From contig NZ_AUIY01000011.1 of the NCBI RefSeq assembly GCF_000423945.1, positions 124,001-188,000 of the forward strand: a DNA stretch of 64,000 nucleotides. Reading direction: 5' to 3'. Position numbers and translations under genes: made by a program. The DNA comes from Butyrivibrio sp. XPD2002. Lineage in GTDB: Bacteria > Bacillota > Clostridia > Lachnospirales > Lachnospiraceae. This document shows, one piece after another, positions 8,761-17,910 of the stretch. The notes beneath the pieces are model-generated. The model had not been told where the DNA came from and made no database searches. It saw nothing but the letters and a program-made list of their open reading frames with translations. Within the stretch, counting starts at the first letter, position 1. Every line of letters begins with the position of its first letter.

Positions 8761-10557
8761 TTACCTGCCAGCGGGCAAAAAACCATCCAGTATACTTTCA
8801 TCTGCCATGGTGAATCCATCGGGATTAGGAGTTGACGGAAACTTGTCATAACCGGTTCTGTCGCCCTCTGTAGGATAGTAAAATATCTCTCCGTTTATCT
8901 CCTTTTCCTCAAGCTCATAACTGTTATAGGGCTGCTGAGAAATAAGGTTTGCACCGCTGAATCTTGGAACATCATCCTTTATCAGCATTCCGAATTTAAA
9001 TATCATAAAAGCAGCAAATGCCACTATCACTATCTTGTAAATATATCCCTTTATATCCTGTCCTATGCGGTTGTCAAAAAGAATGACAAATCTTCCGATA
9101 AGAATTACCGCTGGAAGCCAAAGGTATATGCATCCATATCGCACAAGGGGCGAAGTGAACAGGAAATAAAAAAGTGCAATATAAGCTATTCCTTCAATAA
9201 AGATAAAATCCGAAAGTGAAACGGTTCTTCTGTGGCTCAGATGGAATATCTTTGTTATCCCCTCCTTTTCCATAGCTGTCCCCTTGTTCTTTCCGGAAAA
9301 AGCACTCACAAGGAAATAGAGAACACAGCCAAGATACACCGGCAGGCATATCGCATCCAACATCAGCATCCCTTTATTTACAAGTGTAAGTCCGGTAAGC
9401 CATGTAGGAAACCACTCCGTAAAGGGAGCAGCTATCATTGAAACATCCGTAAAGCCTCTGCCGTATACCGTTATCTCATTTGCATCACTGAGAGCTGTCT
9501 CATACGGTATTTTCCATGCAAAATTAAATAGATCAATTCCGGTAAAGGGATATACAAGCCACCCTGTCTGAATCACGTTTCTCACAAAGTACGGAATCGC
9601 GATCACAAAGCAAAGCAATACGCAAAGGGCTATAGAGATAATTCCCTTTTTACCGTTTTTCTTTACAATGTAGACTATCGGATAAATCGCAAGAAGTACC
9701 AGTGGTGCTGCCGATAGCTTTATTGTTGTTATATACACAGCACATATACTCAAAAGTGCATATGGTAAAAACGCCCTCTCATGTGCCGCATAAAGATCAA
9801 GCCAATGGATAACTATATAGAGTACCATTGTGGCCATGAAGTAATCCGATGCCGGTGAAACCATTTCATCAAAAATGGTAAATAAGTAATATATAGCTAC
9901 AACTCTGACAAAATCAGATAAAATGATGTGCTGTCTTCTCGCAATGCTCTTAATATCTGCACTTTGCCATGCCAAAAGGAGCGCGAAATATCCTGCCATC
10001 GCATGCATGGGCTTTCCTAAAAAAGCTCCACTGTAAAGAGCAGAAAGCGCAAAGGATGCGCTGTTATACCCAAGTCTTAGATGAAGATTGCCAAGACCCT
10101 TTACAACACCGAATTCCTCAATCCATCTGATAGCCTGCGCGTGATACAGATCCGTATCATAGTGCATCAGTCCATGTGAGGTTCCGTATGCCATCAGAAG
10201 AAAAATCGCCAGATACAGCCAGAAGCTACCGGTGCTGACAATCCTTCCCATTCCGACGATAAGCCTCTCATTCATCCCCTCTCTGTACTGATAGTACAAA
10301 AGGAAGCAGGCAAGCAACAGAATCAGATTGGCTGCCAGAGATACCCTTGTAATAAGGCTGAACAATTCAGCATATACATTGACCACCAGAATTCCTGCAA
10401 CAAGTATGCTCTCGGTATACTTATATGTATAAGGGGTTTTCTTTTGTCCCTTGGCGGATTGCATACAGCCGATTGAAGAAATACCTTCAAGTGTGGCATA
10501 CCCGATAATGTATGTAGTTATGATCACATAAATCCAATTAGCAATTACAGCCAGCAT
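8761..10557 (-). CDS. Large polytopic membrane protein (LIC_10190/GT-C-like)
   Basis: 598 residues with at least twelve hydrophobic segments. The first large loop contains HYDTDLYHAQAIRWI near residue 131 followed by GLGNLHLRLGYN, an acidic-aromatic motif seen in the LIC_10190 family of membrane proteins and similar in position to the catalytic Asp loop of GT-C glycosyltransferases. A soluble C-terminal tail of about 70 residues ends the protein. The inferred role is transfer of a polyprenyl-linked sugar outside the membrane, in partnership with the GtrB-like enzyme, but no function is shown. AAAGGA lies 12 bases before the ATG. Confidence 0.65.
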   Translation of the reverse strand: MLAVIANWIYVIITTYIIGYATLEGISSIGCMQSAKGQKKTPYTYKYTESILVAGILVVNVYAELFSLITRVSLAANLILLLACFLLYYQYREGMNERLIVGMGRIVSTGSFWLYLAIFLLMAYGTSHGLMHYDTDLYHAQAIRWIEEFGVVKGLGNLHLRLGYNSASFALSALYSGAFLGKPMHAMAGYFALLLAWQSADIKSIARRQHIILSDFVRVVAIYYLFTIFDEMVSPASDYFMATMVLYIVIHWLDLYAAHERAFLPYALLSICAVYITTIKLSAAPLVLLAIYPIVYIVKKNGKKGIISIALCVLLCFVIAIPYFVRNVIQTGWLVYPFTGIDLFNFAWKIPYETALSDANEITVYGRGFTDVSMIAAPFTEWFPTWLTGLTLVNKGMLMLDAICLPVYLGCVLYFLVSAFSGKNKGTAMEKEGITKIFHLSHRRTVSLSDFIFIEGIAYIALFYFLFTSPLVRYGCIYLWLPAVILIGRFVILFDNRIGQDIKGYIYKIVIVAFAAFMIFKFGMLIKDDVPRFSGANLISQQPYNSYELEEKEINGEIFYYPTEGDRTGYDKFPSTPNPDGFTMADESILDGFLPAGR

Positions 10558-10573
10558 TTTTAGGTACTATCCT

Positions 10574-11452
10574 TTATCCAACAAGCTCCTTAAGATATCT
10601 CTCAATTGCATCATGCCAGTCAGCAAACATGAAATCAGATGTCAGCTTGAGCATGTAATTCTCAAGGATTGAATACGCAGGTCTGGGAGCAGCCTGCGGA
10701 TTCTTTGCAGAGTACTCTGCACTTGTCACATGATTGACCTTTGTATTTTTACCTGCAAGTCTGAAAATCTCTTCGGTAAAATCTGCCCAGTTTGTATCGC
10801 CTTCACAGGTACCGTGGAAAAGTCCATAGTTCTCTGTTTCAAGAAGGAAGTGGATTGCTCTTGCAAGCTCGTAGGTACTTGTAGGTGTTCCAAGCTGATC
10901 GCATACAACACTTACTTCATCGTACTTTTCAGAAAGACCGAGCATTGTCTTTACGAAGTTCTTGCCATCACCATAGAGCCAGGCTGTTCTTATAGTGAAA
11001 TAGTTCTTTGCAAACTTCTCAACAAACTGCTCACCTGCAAGCTTGGTAATTCCATATTTACTTACGGGACCTGTCTTATCGAATTCGGTATAGGGCTTGT
11101 TGCCATCACCTGCAAAAACATAGTCGGTTGAAATATGAACCAGCTTAGCATCTGTGTCAGTAGCTGCTATAGAAAGGTTTCTCGGTCCAATGGCGTTTAT
11201 CTTGTAAGCCAGATCCACATCGCTCTCCTGAGCATCAACTGCTGTGTAAGCTGCGCAGTTGATGATTGCGTAGGGCTTAACCTCTCTGGCAAGAGCTACA
11301 ACTGAATCAACATTTGTAATATCGAGAGGAGTAATTCCTTCGCCCTCAAAGACATCTGTATTAACCAGCTCATACTCGCCTGTCTTACCAAGCTCAAGAT
11401 TTACTGCTCTTCCAAGCTGTCCGTTACATCCTGTTACAATGATTTTTTTCAT
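10574..11452 (-). CDS. rfbD: dTDP-4-dehydrorhamnose reductase
   Basis: 292 residues. VTGCNGQLGRAV at the N-terminus binds NADPH; STDYVFAGDG near 109 and YGITKLAGE (YxxxK) near 132 are the RmlD catalytic and substrate motifs. It catalyses the last step of dTDP-L-rhamnose synthesis in the cytoplasm. RmlA, RmlB and RmlC are not encoded in this window, so they must lie elsewhere. AGAGGTG precedes the ATG. It is the first gene of the tightly spaced glycan run, separated from ptsH by 80 bases that contain a hairpin. Confidence 0.93.
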   Translation of the reverse strand: MKKIIVTGCNGQLGRAVNLELGKTGEYELVNTDVFEGEGITPLDITNVDSVVALAREVKPYAIINCAAYTAVDAQESDVDLAYKINAIGPRNLSIAATDTDAKLVHISTDYVFAGDGNKPYTEFDKTGPVSKYGITKLAGEQFVEKFAKNYFTIRTAWLYGDGKNFVKTMLGLSEKYDEVSVVCDQLGTPTSTYELARAIHFLLETENYGLFHGTCEGDTNWADFTEEIFRLAGKNTKVNHVTSAEYSAKNPQAAPRPAYSILENYMLKLTSDFMFADWHDAIERYLKELVG

Positions 11453-11493
11453 AAAAATTCACCTCTTTGATTCATTTCTCATATAACGCGCAT

Positions 11494-11517
11494 ACGGACG
11501 ACAAAATTGCCGTCCGT
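11494..11517 (-). other. Intercistronic hairpin between ptsH and rfbD
   Basis: An inverted repeat, ACGGACG paired with CGTCCGT around a 10-base loop. On the minus strand no U-run follows, so it is not a standard terminator in the direction of the operon; a U-rich stretch is present only on the plus-strand side. It may set relative expression of the HPr/c-di-AMP genes and the glycan genes or mark a transcript end. Confidence 0.55.
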
Positions 11518-11532
11518 TTTGTTATCAGTATA

Positions 11533-11796
11533 TTATTCACCAAGGCCATTCTCTATAGCTTCAACAAGGGCTTTCATTGCCTCTGCTTCATCCGGCCCCT
11601 CACATTTAAATTCAAGTTCATCTCCACATTTGATGCATGCACCAAGAACACTGAGAACGCTCTTGGCATTTGCTGAATTATCACCATACATAAATGTGAT
11701 ATGCGATTTATAATTCATCGCGACTTTACATAAATTCCCTGCAGGACGCAAGTGAAGCCCTGTCGGGTTTTTAATAACCACTTTCTGTGTAATCAT
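11533..11796 (-). CDS. ptsH: HPr family phosphocarrier protein
   Basis: 87 residues, the normal HPr length. His15 lies in the canonical TGLHLRPAG loop and Ser46 in NAKSVLSVLG, so both the EI/PEP site and the HPr-kinase site are present at canonical positions. The helix after Ser46 (SVLGACIKCGDEL) has two Cys not usual in HPr. It could be the general PTS carrier or a catabolite-control paralogue of the Crh kind, though Crh lacks His15. It lies 32 bases downstream of glmM, in the cell-wall/c-di-AMP operon. No EI gene is near. AGAGGTT precedes the ATG. Confidence 0.9.
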   Translation of the reverse strand: MITQKVVIKNPTGLHLRPAGNLCKVAMNYKSHITFMYGDNSANAKSVLSVLGACIKCGDELEFKCEGPDEAEAMKALVEAIENGLGE

Positions 11797-11828
11797 AAAT
11801 GTTAACCTCTATTTAAAAGCTGTACGTA

Positions 11829-13178
11829 TTACAGCATTACATCCTGTATCAACTCTGCAAGTTTCTTAGCTTCTTCCTCTATAACCTTCTGGTTTTTGCC
11901 CTCTATCATTACACGAACAAGAGGCTCTGTTCCTGAAGGTCTGATAAGTACTCTTCCGTCTCCGGCAAATTTCTTCTCGAGCTCCTCGATTGCACTGGCA
12001 ATCTCAGGATACTCCATGTAATGATCCTTCTTATGTGTAGGTACGGTAGCATTGCAAAGAGCCTGGGGCATAACCTCCATAACCTTTGAAAGCTCAGAAA
12101 GCTTTTTACCTGTATCCTTCATAACCTTAAGAAGATGAAGTGCTGATAAAAGTCCATCTCCTGTTGTGTTATCGTCAAGGAAGATAATATGTCCTGACTG
12201 CTCTCCGCCGAGATTAGCGCCGATCTCCTTCATGCGCTCAAGAACATATCTGTCTCCGACCTTAGTCTTCTCAATCTTGATTCCTTCACGCTCTCCCATT
12301 TTGAAGAAGCCAAGGTTACTCATAACTGTAGCGACAATTGTATCGCCCTTAAGATCTCCTCTGTCCTTCATATGCTTGCCGATGATGGCCATAATCTCAT
12401 CACCGTCAACAAACTTACCATTCTCGTCAACTGCAAGGAATCTGTCAGCATCTCCGTCAAAAGCAAGACCTATGTCAGCCTTCTCGGTAACAACGCGTCC
12501 CATGAGCTCCTCCATATGTGTGGAGCCACAGTTAGCATTGATGTTTGTTCCATCAGGATTGGTGTGGATTGCAATAACCTGCGCACCTGTCTGTCTGATA
12601 GTCTCAACTGATGTGTAAGAGCTTGCACCCTCAGCACAGTCCATAACAATCTTGAAACCATCAAGTCTTACATCAACACATGTCAGATTGTGGTTGATAT
12701 ACTCCTCGCGGGCATCTGTGCGGCTCTTGATCTTACCAACACCTGCGCCTGTAGGCATCTTAATACCCTCAAGATTATGCTTAATGAGATCCTCGATCTC
12801 GTCTTCCATAGCATCGGGAAGCTTAAATCCGTTGCCATCAAAGAACTTGATTCCATTGAATTCCATCGGATTATGTGAAGCAGAAATAACTACTCCTGCA
12901 TCAACGCGATATTTTCTGGTAAGGTATGCAACAGCAGGTGTAGGAAGCACTCCTACGTTTACTACATTTGCTCCAACTGAGCAGGCACCAGCCATGAGTG
13001 CAGACGCAAGCATATCACCTGAAAGTCTTGTATCGCATCCTACCATGATTGTAGGCTTATGCTTATTTTCCTTAGAAAGCACGTATGCTCCGGCCTGACC
13101 GAGCTGCATTGCAAGAAGTGGTGTAAGTTCATCATTAGCCACGCCTCTTACTCCATCTGTTCCAAATAATCTAGACAT
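11829..13178 (-). CDS. glmM: Phosphoglucosamine mutase
   Basis: 449 residues from the ATG at 13178; an upstream in-frame TTG is rejected because GGAGG sits right before this ATG (MSRLFGTDGVRGVAND). The catalytic serine is in SASHNPMEFNG near residue 100, the Mg-binding loop is DGDADRF near 240, and RPSGTEPLVRVM near 410 binds the substrate phosphate. It converts GlcN-6-P to GlcN-1-P, the precursor of UDP-GlcNAc and peptidoglycan. It is the third gene of the cdaA-cdaR-glmM module. In other Firmicutes GlmM binds and inhibits CdaA; the conserved order suggests the same here. Confidence 0.96.
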   Translation of the reverse strand: MSRLFGTDGVRGVANDELTPLLAMQLGQAGAYVLSKENKHKPTIMVGCDTRLSGDMLASALMAGACSVGANVVNVGVLPTPAVAYLTRKYRVDAGVVISASHNPMEFNGIKFFDGNGFKLPDAMEDEIEDLIKHNLEGIKMPTGAGVGKIKSRTDAREEYINHNLTCVDVRLDGFKIVMDCAEGASSYTSVETIRQTGAQVIAIHTNPDGTNINANCGSTHMEELMGRVVTEKADIGLAFDGDADRFLAVDENGKFVDGDEIMAIIGKHMKDRGDLKGDTIVATVMSNLGFFKMGEREGIKIEKTKVGDRYVLERMKEIGANLGGEQSGHIIFLDDNTTGDGLLSALHLLKVMKDTGKKLSELSKVMEVMPQALCNATVPTHKKDHYMEYPEIASAIEELEKKFAGDGRVLIRPSGTEPLVRVMIEGKNQKVIEEEAKKLAELIQDVML

Positions 13179-13193
13179 TTTATCCTCCAAATA

Positions 13194-14474
13194 TCATTCA
13201 ATCTTCGTTAATCTCACAACAGCATTAACCATGTCACATGTTGTAACGCCTCCGGGAAGCAGTAACGAAACATTTATATTGTACTCACCTGAGATATCCT
13301 CTGCTCCGCTCTCTACCTGTGAAAGATCGGCAACACCTGACACATCCTCAGGTTCAATTTTGTTAACCTTATCGGAAAGTCCGCTGATCAAAAGATCAAA
13401 GTTCTTTCCCTCATCAACAAGCTCAGCTTCATAGCCTTCGGGAATATTGGTTATCTCGATCTGACTATAGGGTACGCTGACTGTCTTATCGCTCTTCTTG
13501 TCAATATGAGCCACGACTGTTGCGATTCCATTGAAATCTGCATCGCCAAAGCTTACATTGCCAGGCAGATATCCGGACAAATCGATGGTAGTTGTAAGAT
13601 CACCGGTATATCCTGTGATATCAAGAGCTGCATCTGATACAAAAATTGAATCTATCTTGTTAAGTACTGACATTCTGCCAGCAAGCAGAACATCCTCCGG
13701 ACTGAATTCAACCTCACCTGTTGCTACATATCCCTCAGCAGGAATACCTGATATCTGATAAGTGATAGGTACTCTCTTTGTAGCAAGAATAGTAACTGAC
13801 ACGCCAACTGAGGAACTGCTGAGCTTTAAGTTGTCCTTCGGAACTTCATTACCTTCATCATCATAGAGATGAATCTCTGCATTGGTTCCGATGTTTGTCG
13901 TGTAGCCTGTAACCTCTACATTTACCTGAGCATCCTTCACGCTGTCAACAACAGATTCGGCTCCTGTAATTCTGATCTGGTTCTGATCAGTCACAACATC
14001 ACCTATTATATACCCATCAGTCAAGGTACCTGTCGTTGTAGCAGAAATCGCCAGTGTCTTTGAGGCTCTGTTCTCTATGCTCAGCTCCACAGAATCAATA
14101 CTTCCGCTAATGCTCTGTATCTGATTACTGTACTTATTGGTTGAAAGCTGAATGGCAACATAATATGTACCATCAATATTTGTTGTATTTTCGAGATCTG
14201 CAATAGCAACGATATTCTCCTTGTTAAGAGAATCAACGATGGATCTCGGAGCATAAACGGACACGGTCGATATCACATCGCTGTCCTCAAGCACCTGATA
14301 TACCTGGTTGTTATCCGTTATGCTGTTTGCATTTCTAAGGGTGACCGGAACATTACTGAATCTAACTGAATCCACCGGGTCACTGATGTTTGTAACAAGG
14401 AACCAAAGAATTGCTGCGAATAAAAGTGAAGCAATCTTCAGCCCCAGATTGGCAGTCAAATTGAGCTTCTTCAT
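13194..14474 (-). CDS. cdaR: YbbR-domain regulator of diadenylate cyclase (CdaR)
   Basis: 426 residues. One N-terminal membrane helix (LKIASLLFAAILWFLV, about 12-28) is followed by an extracytoplasmic part with a run of about four YbbR repeats (for example the NVPVTLRN and VPITYQISG strands, each about 80 residues). No catalytic site is expected. CdaR modulates the membrane-bound cyclase CdaA. The start overlaps the cdaA stop by four bases (14471-14474), a translational coupling that fits a stoichiometric complex. Confidence 0.93.
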   Translation of the reverse strand: MKKLNLTANLGLKIASLLFAAILWFLVTNISDPVDSVRFSNVPVTLRNANSITDNNQVYQVLEDSDVISTVSVYAPRSIVDSLNKENIVAIADLENTTNIDGTYYVAIQLSTNKYSNQIQSISGSIDSVELSIENRASKTLAISATTTGTLTDGYIIGDVVTDQNQIRITGAESVVDSVKDAQVNVEVTGYTTNIGTNAEIHLYDDEGNEVPKDNLKLSSSSVGVSVTILATKRVPITYQISGIPAEGYVATGEVEFSPEDVLLAGRMSVLNKIDSIFVSDAALDITGYTGDLTTTIDLSGYLPGNVSFGDADFNGIATVVAHIDKKSDKTVSVPYSQIEITNIPEGYEAELVDEGKNFDLLISGLSDKVNKIEPEDVSGVADLSQVESGAEDISGEYNINVSLLLPGGVTTCDMVNAVVRLTKIE

Positions 14475-15358
14475 TTTGCAATCCCTTTCCCTATTATGCT
14501 TATCTTGTTCTTCTTATTCTTCTTTTTATCCTTTTTATCTTCAGTGGACTTGTTCTGGATCTGGCGAAGCCTCTCTCTCAAGCGCTCACTATCCACTGCT
14601 CTCTCAAGCTCGCCCATGTAAGCGACGCTTATTTTTCCTGTCTCCTCGGAAACTATTATCGTAAGGGAATCTGTAACCTCGGATACACCGACACCTGCAC
14701 GATGTCTTGTTCCAAGCTCCTTACCAAGCTCCATATTGTCTGAAAGAGGGAGATAGCAGGTCGCAGAAGTGATCCTGTCTCCTCTTACTATAACCGCACC
14801 ATCATGAAGAGGTGTATTGTGCTCAAAGATATTGATAAGAAGCTGGCTTGTAATAATTCCGTCTATATCAATACCCGTTCTCTCATACTCGCTAAGAGAT
14901 GAAAGCTGCTCTATTACAATGAGCGCACCGGTTCTGACCTTGGCCATCTCAACGCAGGCTCTCACTATCTCGTTAATAGTCTTGTCAGAAAATCTGCCCT
15001 CCTCTGTTGCCTCTGTGAAGTTAAACAAACCGTGCAAAAAGTTTCTTCGGCCGATACCTTCAAGTGCCTTCCTGAGCTCCGGCTGCAAAATTACAACCAT
15101 CGCGGTTACTGCGATACCAAATACATTCTGAACGATCCACAAAATGGTGGACATGTTGAATGCAGCAGCAATAACTATAAAGACAACAATAACTACGACC
15201 CCTTTTAACAGGGACCATAGTCTTGTAGTTTTGGCCCAAACCAAAATATGATAGATCAGGAATGCAATTATCAGCATCTCGACGACATCGAGAGCCCTGA
15301 CCGAAGGCATATGCAGGTTTGTCAGATTGTTTTCAAGAAAAAATCCGATGTGTTGCAT
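14471..15358 (-). CDS. cdaA: Diadenylate cyclase CdaA
   Basis: 295 residues. Three N-terminal membrane helices (about 25-105) are followed by a DAC domain with both signature motifs, HDGAVIV near 183 and GTRHRAGVGVSE near 215, so it should make c-di-AMP from two ATP. A Lys-rich C-terminal tail (DKKDKKKNKKNK) is unusual in charge and may bind nucleotides or phospholipids. It starts the cdaA-cdaR-glmM module and follows an unrecognised membrane protein with a 6-base gap. c-di-AMP would control potassium and osmolyte transport and wall homeostasis. Confidence 0.95.
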   Translation of the reverse strand: MQHIGFFLENNLTNLHMPSVRALDVVEMLIIAFLIYHILVWAKTTRLWSLLKGVVVIVVFIVIAAAFNMSTILWIVQNVFGIAVTAMVVILQPELRKALEGIGRRNFLHGLFNFTEATEEGRFSDKTINEIVRACVEMAKVRTGALIVIEQLSSLSEYERTGIDIDGIITSQLLINIFEHNTPLHDGAVIVRGDRITSATCYLPLSDNMELGKELGTRHRAGVGVSEVTDSLTIIVSEETGKISVAYMGELERAVDSERLRERLRQIQNKSTEDKKDKKKNKKNKISIIGKGIAK

Positions 15359-15364
15359 CTAAAA

Positions 15365-16330
15365 TTACTCGCCTCTATCCTTGCCTCTGTAGTCTCTACC
15401 GGCGTTTGATCCGCTGATTTTCTTAACCTTAGGAGCAGGTGTAGAAACTGTAACCTTCGGAACCGCCTTGACGTAGTAGTAATACTCATCATCCTCAAAC
15501 TGCACCTTCTCAATTCTCGAATAATCGAGATTGAACGCAAAGAACTGAAGAATCAGGAGTAGTAAAATTGAAATAACAGTCTGTACTATTACTGCTATAA
15601 ATGAAAGCTCTGTAGAATAAATCATGTCACCAACAAGCAGACAAACAATATCTGCAAGAGCTCCGGCTACTATAGCGATAGTCCAGGCATGATCAATTGA
15701 CATTCTTCTAATGAAATAAACTATAGCCAGTGTTATGGCAAACGCACCGATAAATACCCACATGCGCTTATTATTCAAAAGCTCGGAAATAACTGTCTGG
15801 AACTGGGTAGCAGTCTCCTCGATCTGACCACCTGTAAGAGTTGTGGCACTTCCTGAAATATAATTCACAAGAAAAGCAACCACGATTCCACATGACATTG
15901 AAATGATTGATGTGGGTGTTCCCATAAGTCCCAAAGCAATGGGCATCACATAAGGAATGCTGAAATAGAAACACATAGGTGTCAGCATTACCGCGATAGT
16001 ATCCTTCGGTGAAAATCTGAAATAAAGCAGAAACATCAAAAGAAAGATGATCAGTGCTATAGCTGCACAAAAGATTGAAAGCTTGTAAAGATGTGCAAGA
16101 ATAAATCCGGCAGAGATGAGCACCATAAAGTTCTGCGGCATAATTGAACACAAAAGTGATGCCATAAGCAGTATGGGCAGCTTTGTCAGATTAGTCTGAT
16201 ATCCAATCTTGTTACTGATCATCGTAAGTGCGATTAATGAAAGTAAAAACTTCCACACGTATGTGATGTACAGTTCGTATTTAACATAAAAATTCTTAAT
16301 ATATTCTCGTATTTCTAGTAAAGATGTCAT
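15365..16330 (-). CDS. Polytopic membrane protein of unknown function upstream of cdaA
   Basis: 321 residues. I do not recognise the family. About nine hydrophobic segments span residues 20-270 and are followed by a cytoplasmic tail with an acidic-tyrosine cluster (EDDEYYYYVKAVPK) and a basic, Gly/Arg-rich end. The NFMVLISAGFILAHLYKLS and GLMGTPTSIISMSCG segments could be re-entrant or substrate-lining loops. AGGAATAGGGGAA precedes the ATG. The close linkage to cdaA and to the 129-residue membrane protein upstream suggests a shared role in envelope or osmotic control, but transport and scaffold functions are equally open. Confidence 0.7.
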   Translation of the reverse strand: MTSLLEIREYIKNFYVKYELYITYVWKFLLSLIALTMISNKIGYQTNLTKLPILLMASLLCSIMPQNFMVLISAGFILAHLYKLSIFCAAIALIIFLLMFLLYFRFSPKDTIAVMLTPMCFYFSIPYVMPIALGLMGTPTSIISMSCGIVVAFLVNYISGSATTLTGGQIEETATQFQTVISELLNNKRMWVFIGAFAITLAIVYFIRRMSIDHAWTIAIVAGALADIVCLLVGDMIYSTELSFIAVIVQTVISILLLLILQFFAFNLDYSRIEKVQFEDDEYYYYVKAVPKVTVSTPAPKVKKISGSNAGRDYRGKDRGE

Positions 16331-16335
16331 TTCCC

Positions 16336-16725
16336 CTATTCCTTTTCATACATTCTTCCCAGCTTTTTAAGGCAGGAATAATATGCCCTCATATTCTTAC
16401 GCATTCTTCCGTATCGTATAGAATAAATGATGTATGAAATCACTGAGTACACGACTACAAGCGCAACATAATAAACCAGATATTTTCTGGCCGTTGCTGC
16501 AATATCCGTGTTGTATATATCCTGAAGTACATCAGAAAAATGATACATCACATAGGCAGCGACCAGTATCAGATAAACCACTGTGGCACTGATGATAGAC
16601 TTCAGCACCTGGAATCCGACATAGTCGCTGCGAAAGTACGAATTTATAGCGTTATTCTTTTTCCCCTCATGCTGCTCAAAGGCAGCCATCCTGGTCATCA
16701 GGATAACTCTCTCCTCGTTTAACAT
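16336..16725 (-). CDS. Small membrane protein of unknown function
   Basis: 129 residues, family not recognised. A soluble N-terminus of about 40 residues (FEQHEGKKNNAINSYFRSDYVG) is followed by two membrane helices (about 43-65 and 85-107) and a basic, amphipathic C-terminus with conserved-looking Tyr/Arg spacing. TGAGGATATT precedes the ATG. The gene ends 5 bases before the 321-residue membrane protein, so the two are probably co-translated and may form a complex. Confidence 0.7.
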   Translation of the reverse strand: MLNEERVILMTRMAAFEQHEGKKNNAINSYFRSDYVGFQVLKSIISATVVYLILVAAYVMYHFSDVLQDIYNTDIAATARKYLVYYVALVVVYSVISYIIYSIRYGRMRKNMRAYYSCLKKLGRMYEKE

Positions 16726-16732
16726 AATATCC

Positions 16733-17161
16733 TCAGGTTTTAAGAAATTTCATTCCGGAGGTTGCATCCGACTTCTGAGCCTGCTTCTTAGCTATTTCGG
16801 CTGCAAGAGCCTGCTGACGCTCCTTAACAGTATTATTCAACGCGTTTGTAACAGTTGCCTTACACTTTGCACATAATCTGCCTGTTGAAATACGAGCACC
16901 ACAATTCTCACAAGTAATCTGGATAGGTGATCCTTCAGTGAAAACAAGTCTCTCCTCCAAAATCCACTTCTTGAGCTGCTTAGTTGAAACTTCGCATTCT
17001 TCGGCTATCTGCTTGATTCCGCTTCCAGGGTTCTCTTCGATATATTTCTTAACCTGCTGGAATTTTTCCTCAATCTCCTTCTTGCAATTCTCGCAGATAA
17101 CATCACCTACGATATAATTGAACATCTTACCACATCTTGAACAATTACGAATATTACTCAT
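16733..17161 (-). CDS. YvyF/TIGR03826-like flagellar-operon zinc-ribbon protein
   Basis: 142 residues. The N-terminal CSRCGKMFNY and CENC pair forms one zinc ribbon, a helix-turn-helix-like middle (GSGIKQIAEECEVSTKQLKKWI, quoted here in outline) follows, and a second zinc ribbon (CENC and CAKC) precedes a coiled C-terminus. This is the layout of the YvyF family, found next to comF and flgM in Bacillus. Here too it directly follows comF. It is likely a small regulator tied to motility; no DNA target can be read. AGGAGGATATC gives a strong start. Confidence 0.8.
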   Translation of the reverse strand: MSNIRNCSRCGKMFNYIVGDVICENCKKEIEEKFQQVKKYIEENPGSGIKQIAEECEVSTKQLKKWILEERLVFTEGSPIQITCENCGARISTGRLCAKCKATVTNALNNTVKERQQALAAEIAKKQAQKSDATSGMKFLKT

Positions 17162-17190
17162 GATATCCTCCTATTTTGCAGTGGTTATTT

Positions 17191-17910
17191 TCACACCACC
17201 TGGCCTATTGCAAGCGTTACAAAGAATATCCTATTCACTCCATGTCTTCGAAATCCCCTGGCTAGCTCATCAATAGTACTGCCGGTCGTGTAAATGTCAT
17301 CAACAAGGATAATACACTTAAATTCTACATCATTTTCACTTATATTGAAAGCCTTTTTCAAATTTGAACGCCTTTGTGATGCGTCCAAAAGCTTCATTGG
17401 AACTGTATCTCTGACTCTGATAACCATGTCATTTATGACAGGTATGTCAAATTGTTTGCCAAGAGCTCTTGCGAATTCCTCCGCCTGATTGTACCCGCGC
17501 TTACGCTGCTTTTTCCTGTACATCGGTACCGGAATTATGGCATCTGCATGCATGCTCCTAATGGCTTCTCCCAGATAATTGGCTGCTGCCTCGGCATAAA
17601 AATCCGCATATTCTCTTCTTCCCGAATACTTGAATCTGTAGACCGAACCCGAAATGGATCTGTATCTGAAAATACCAAAGCCTCTGTCAAAATAGTGCTT
17701 TGTCTTTTCACAGTCGGGACAATACTCCTTATCCGGATCCCCCAGGGGCTTTCCACATTTCATACAGATTATTCTCCCGGCAGGCTTTATTATCTTCCTG
17801 CATTCTGGATGTATCAGCCCTTTACCCTGACCTACTATTTCATCACAGACAGGACATCTTCGAGGATACAGAATAGATATGACCCCCTCCTTTATATCCT
17901 CAATCTGCAC
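17191..17910 (-). CDS. comFC: ComF family phosphoribosyltransferase-like protein
   Basis: 239 residues. The N-terminal zinc finger (CPVC, CMKC and CPDC pairs) leads into a type I PRTase domain with the PRPP loop ILVDDIYTTGSTIDE near 200 and the KQRKRGYNQAE signature near 132. In Bacillus ComFC supports DNA uptake together with the helicase ComFA; ComFA is not present here, but the helicase RecD2 is encoded directly upstream. The start is GTG at 17910, with GGAGG six bases before it, inside the end of recD2. Confidence 0.9.
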   Translation of the reverse strand: MQIEDIKEGVISILYPRRCPVCDEIVGQGKGLIHPECRKIIKPAGRIICMKCGKPLGDPDKEYCPDCEKTKHYFDRGFGIFRYRSISGSVYRFKYSGRREYADFYAEAAANYLGEAIRSMHADAIIPVPMYRKKQRKRGYNQAEEFARALGKQFDIPVINDMVIRVRDTVPMKLLDASQRRSNLKKAFNISENDVEFKCIILVDDIYTTGSTIDELARGFRRHGVNRIFFVTLAIGQVV

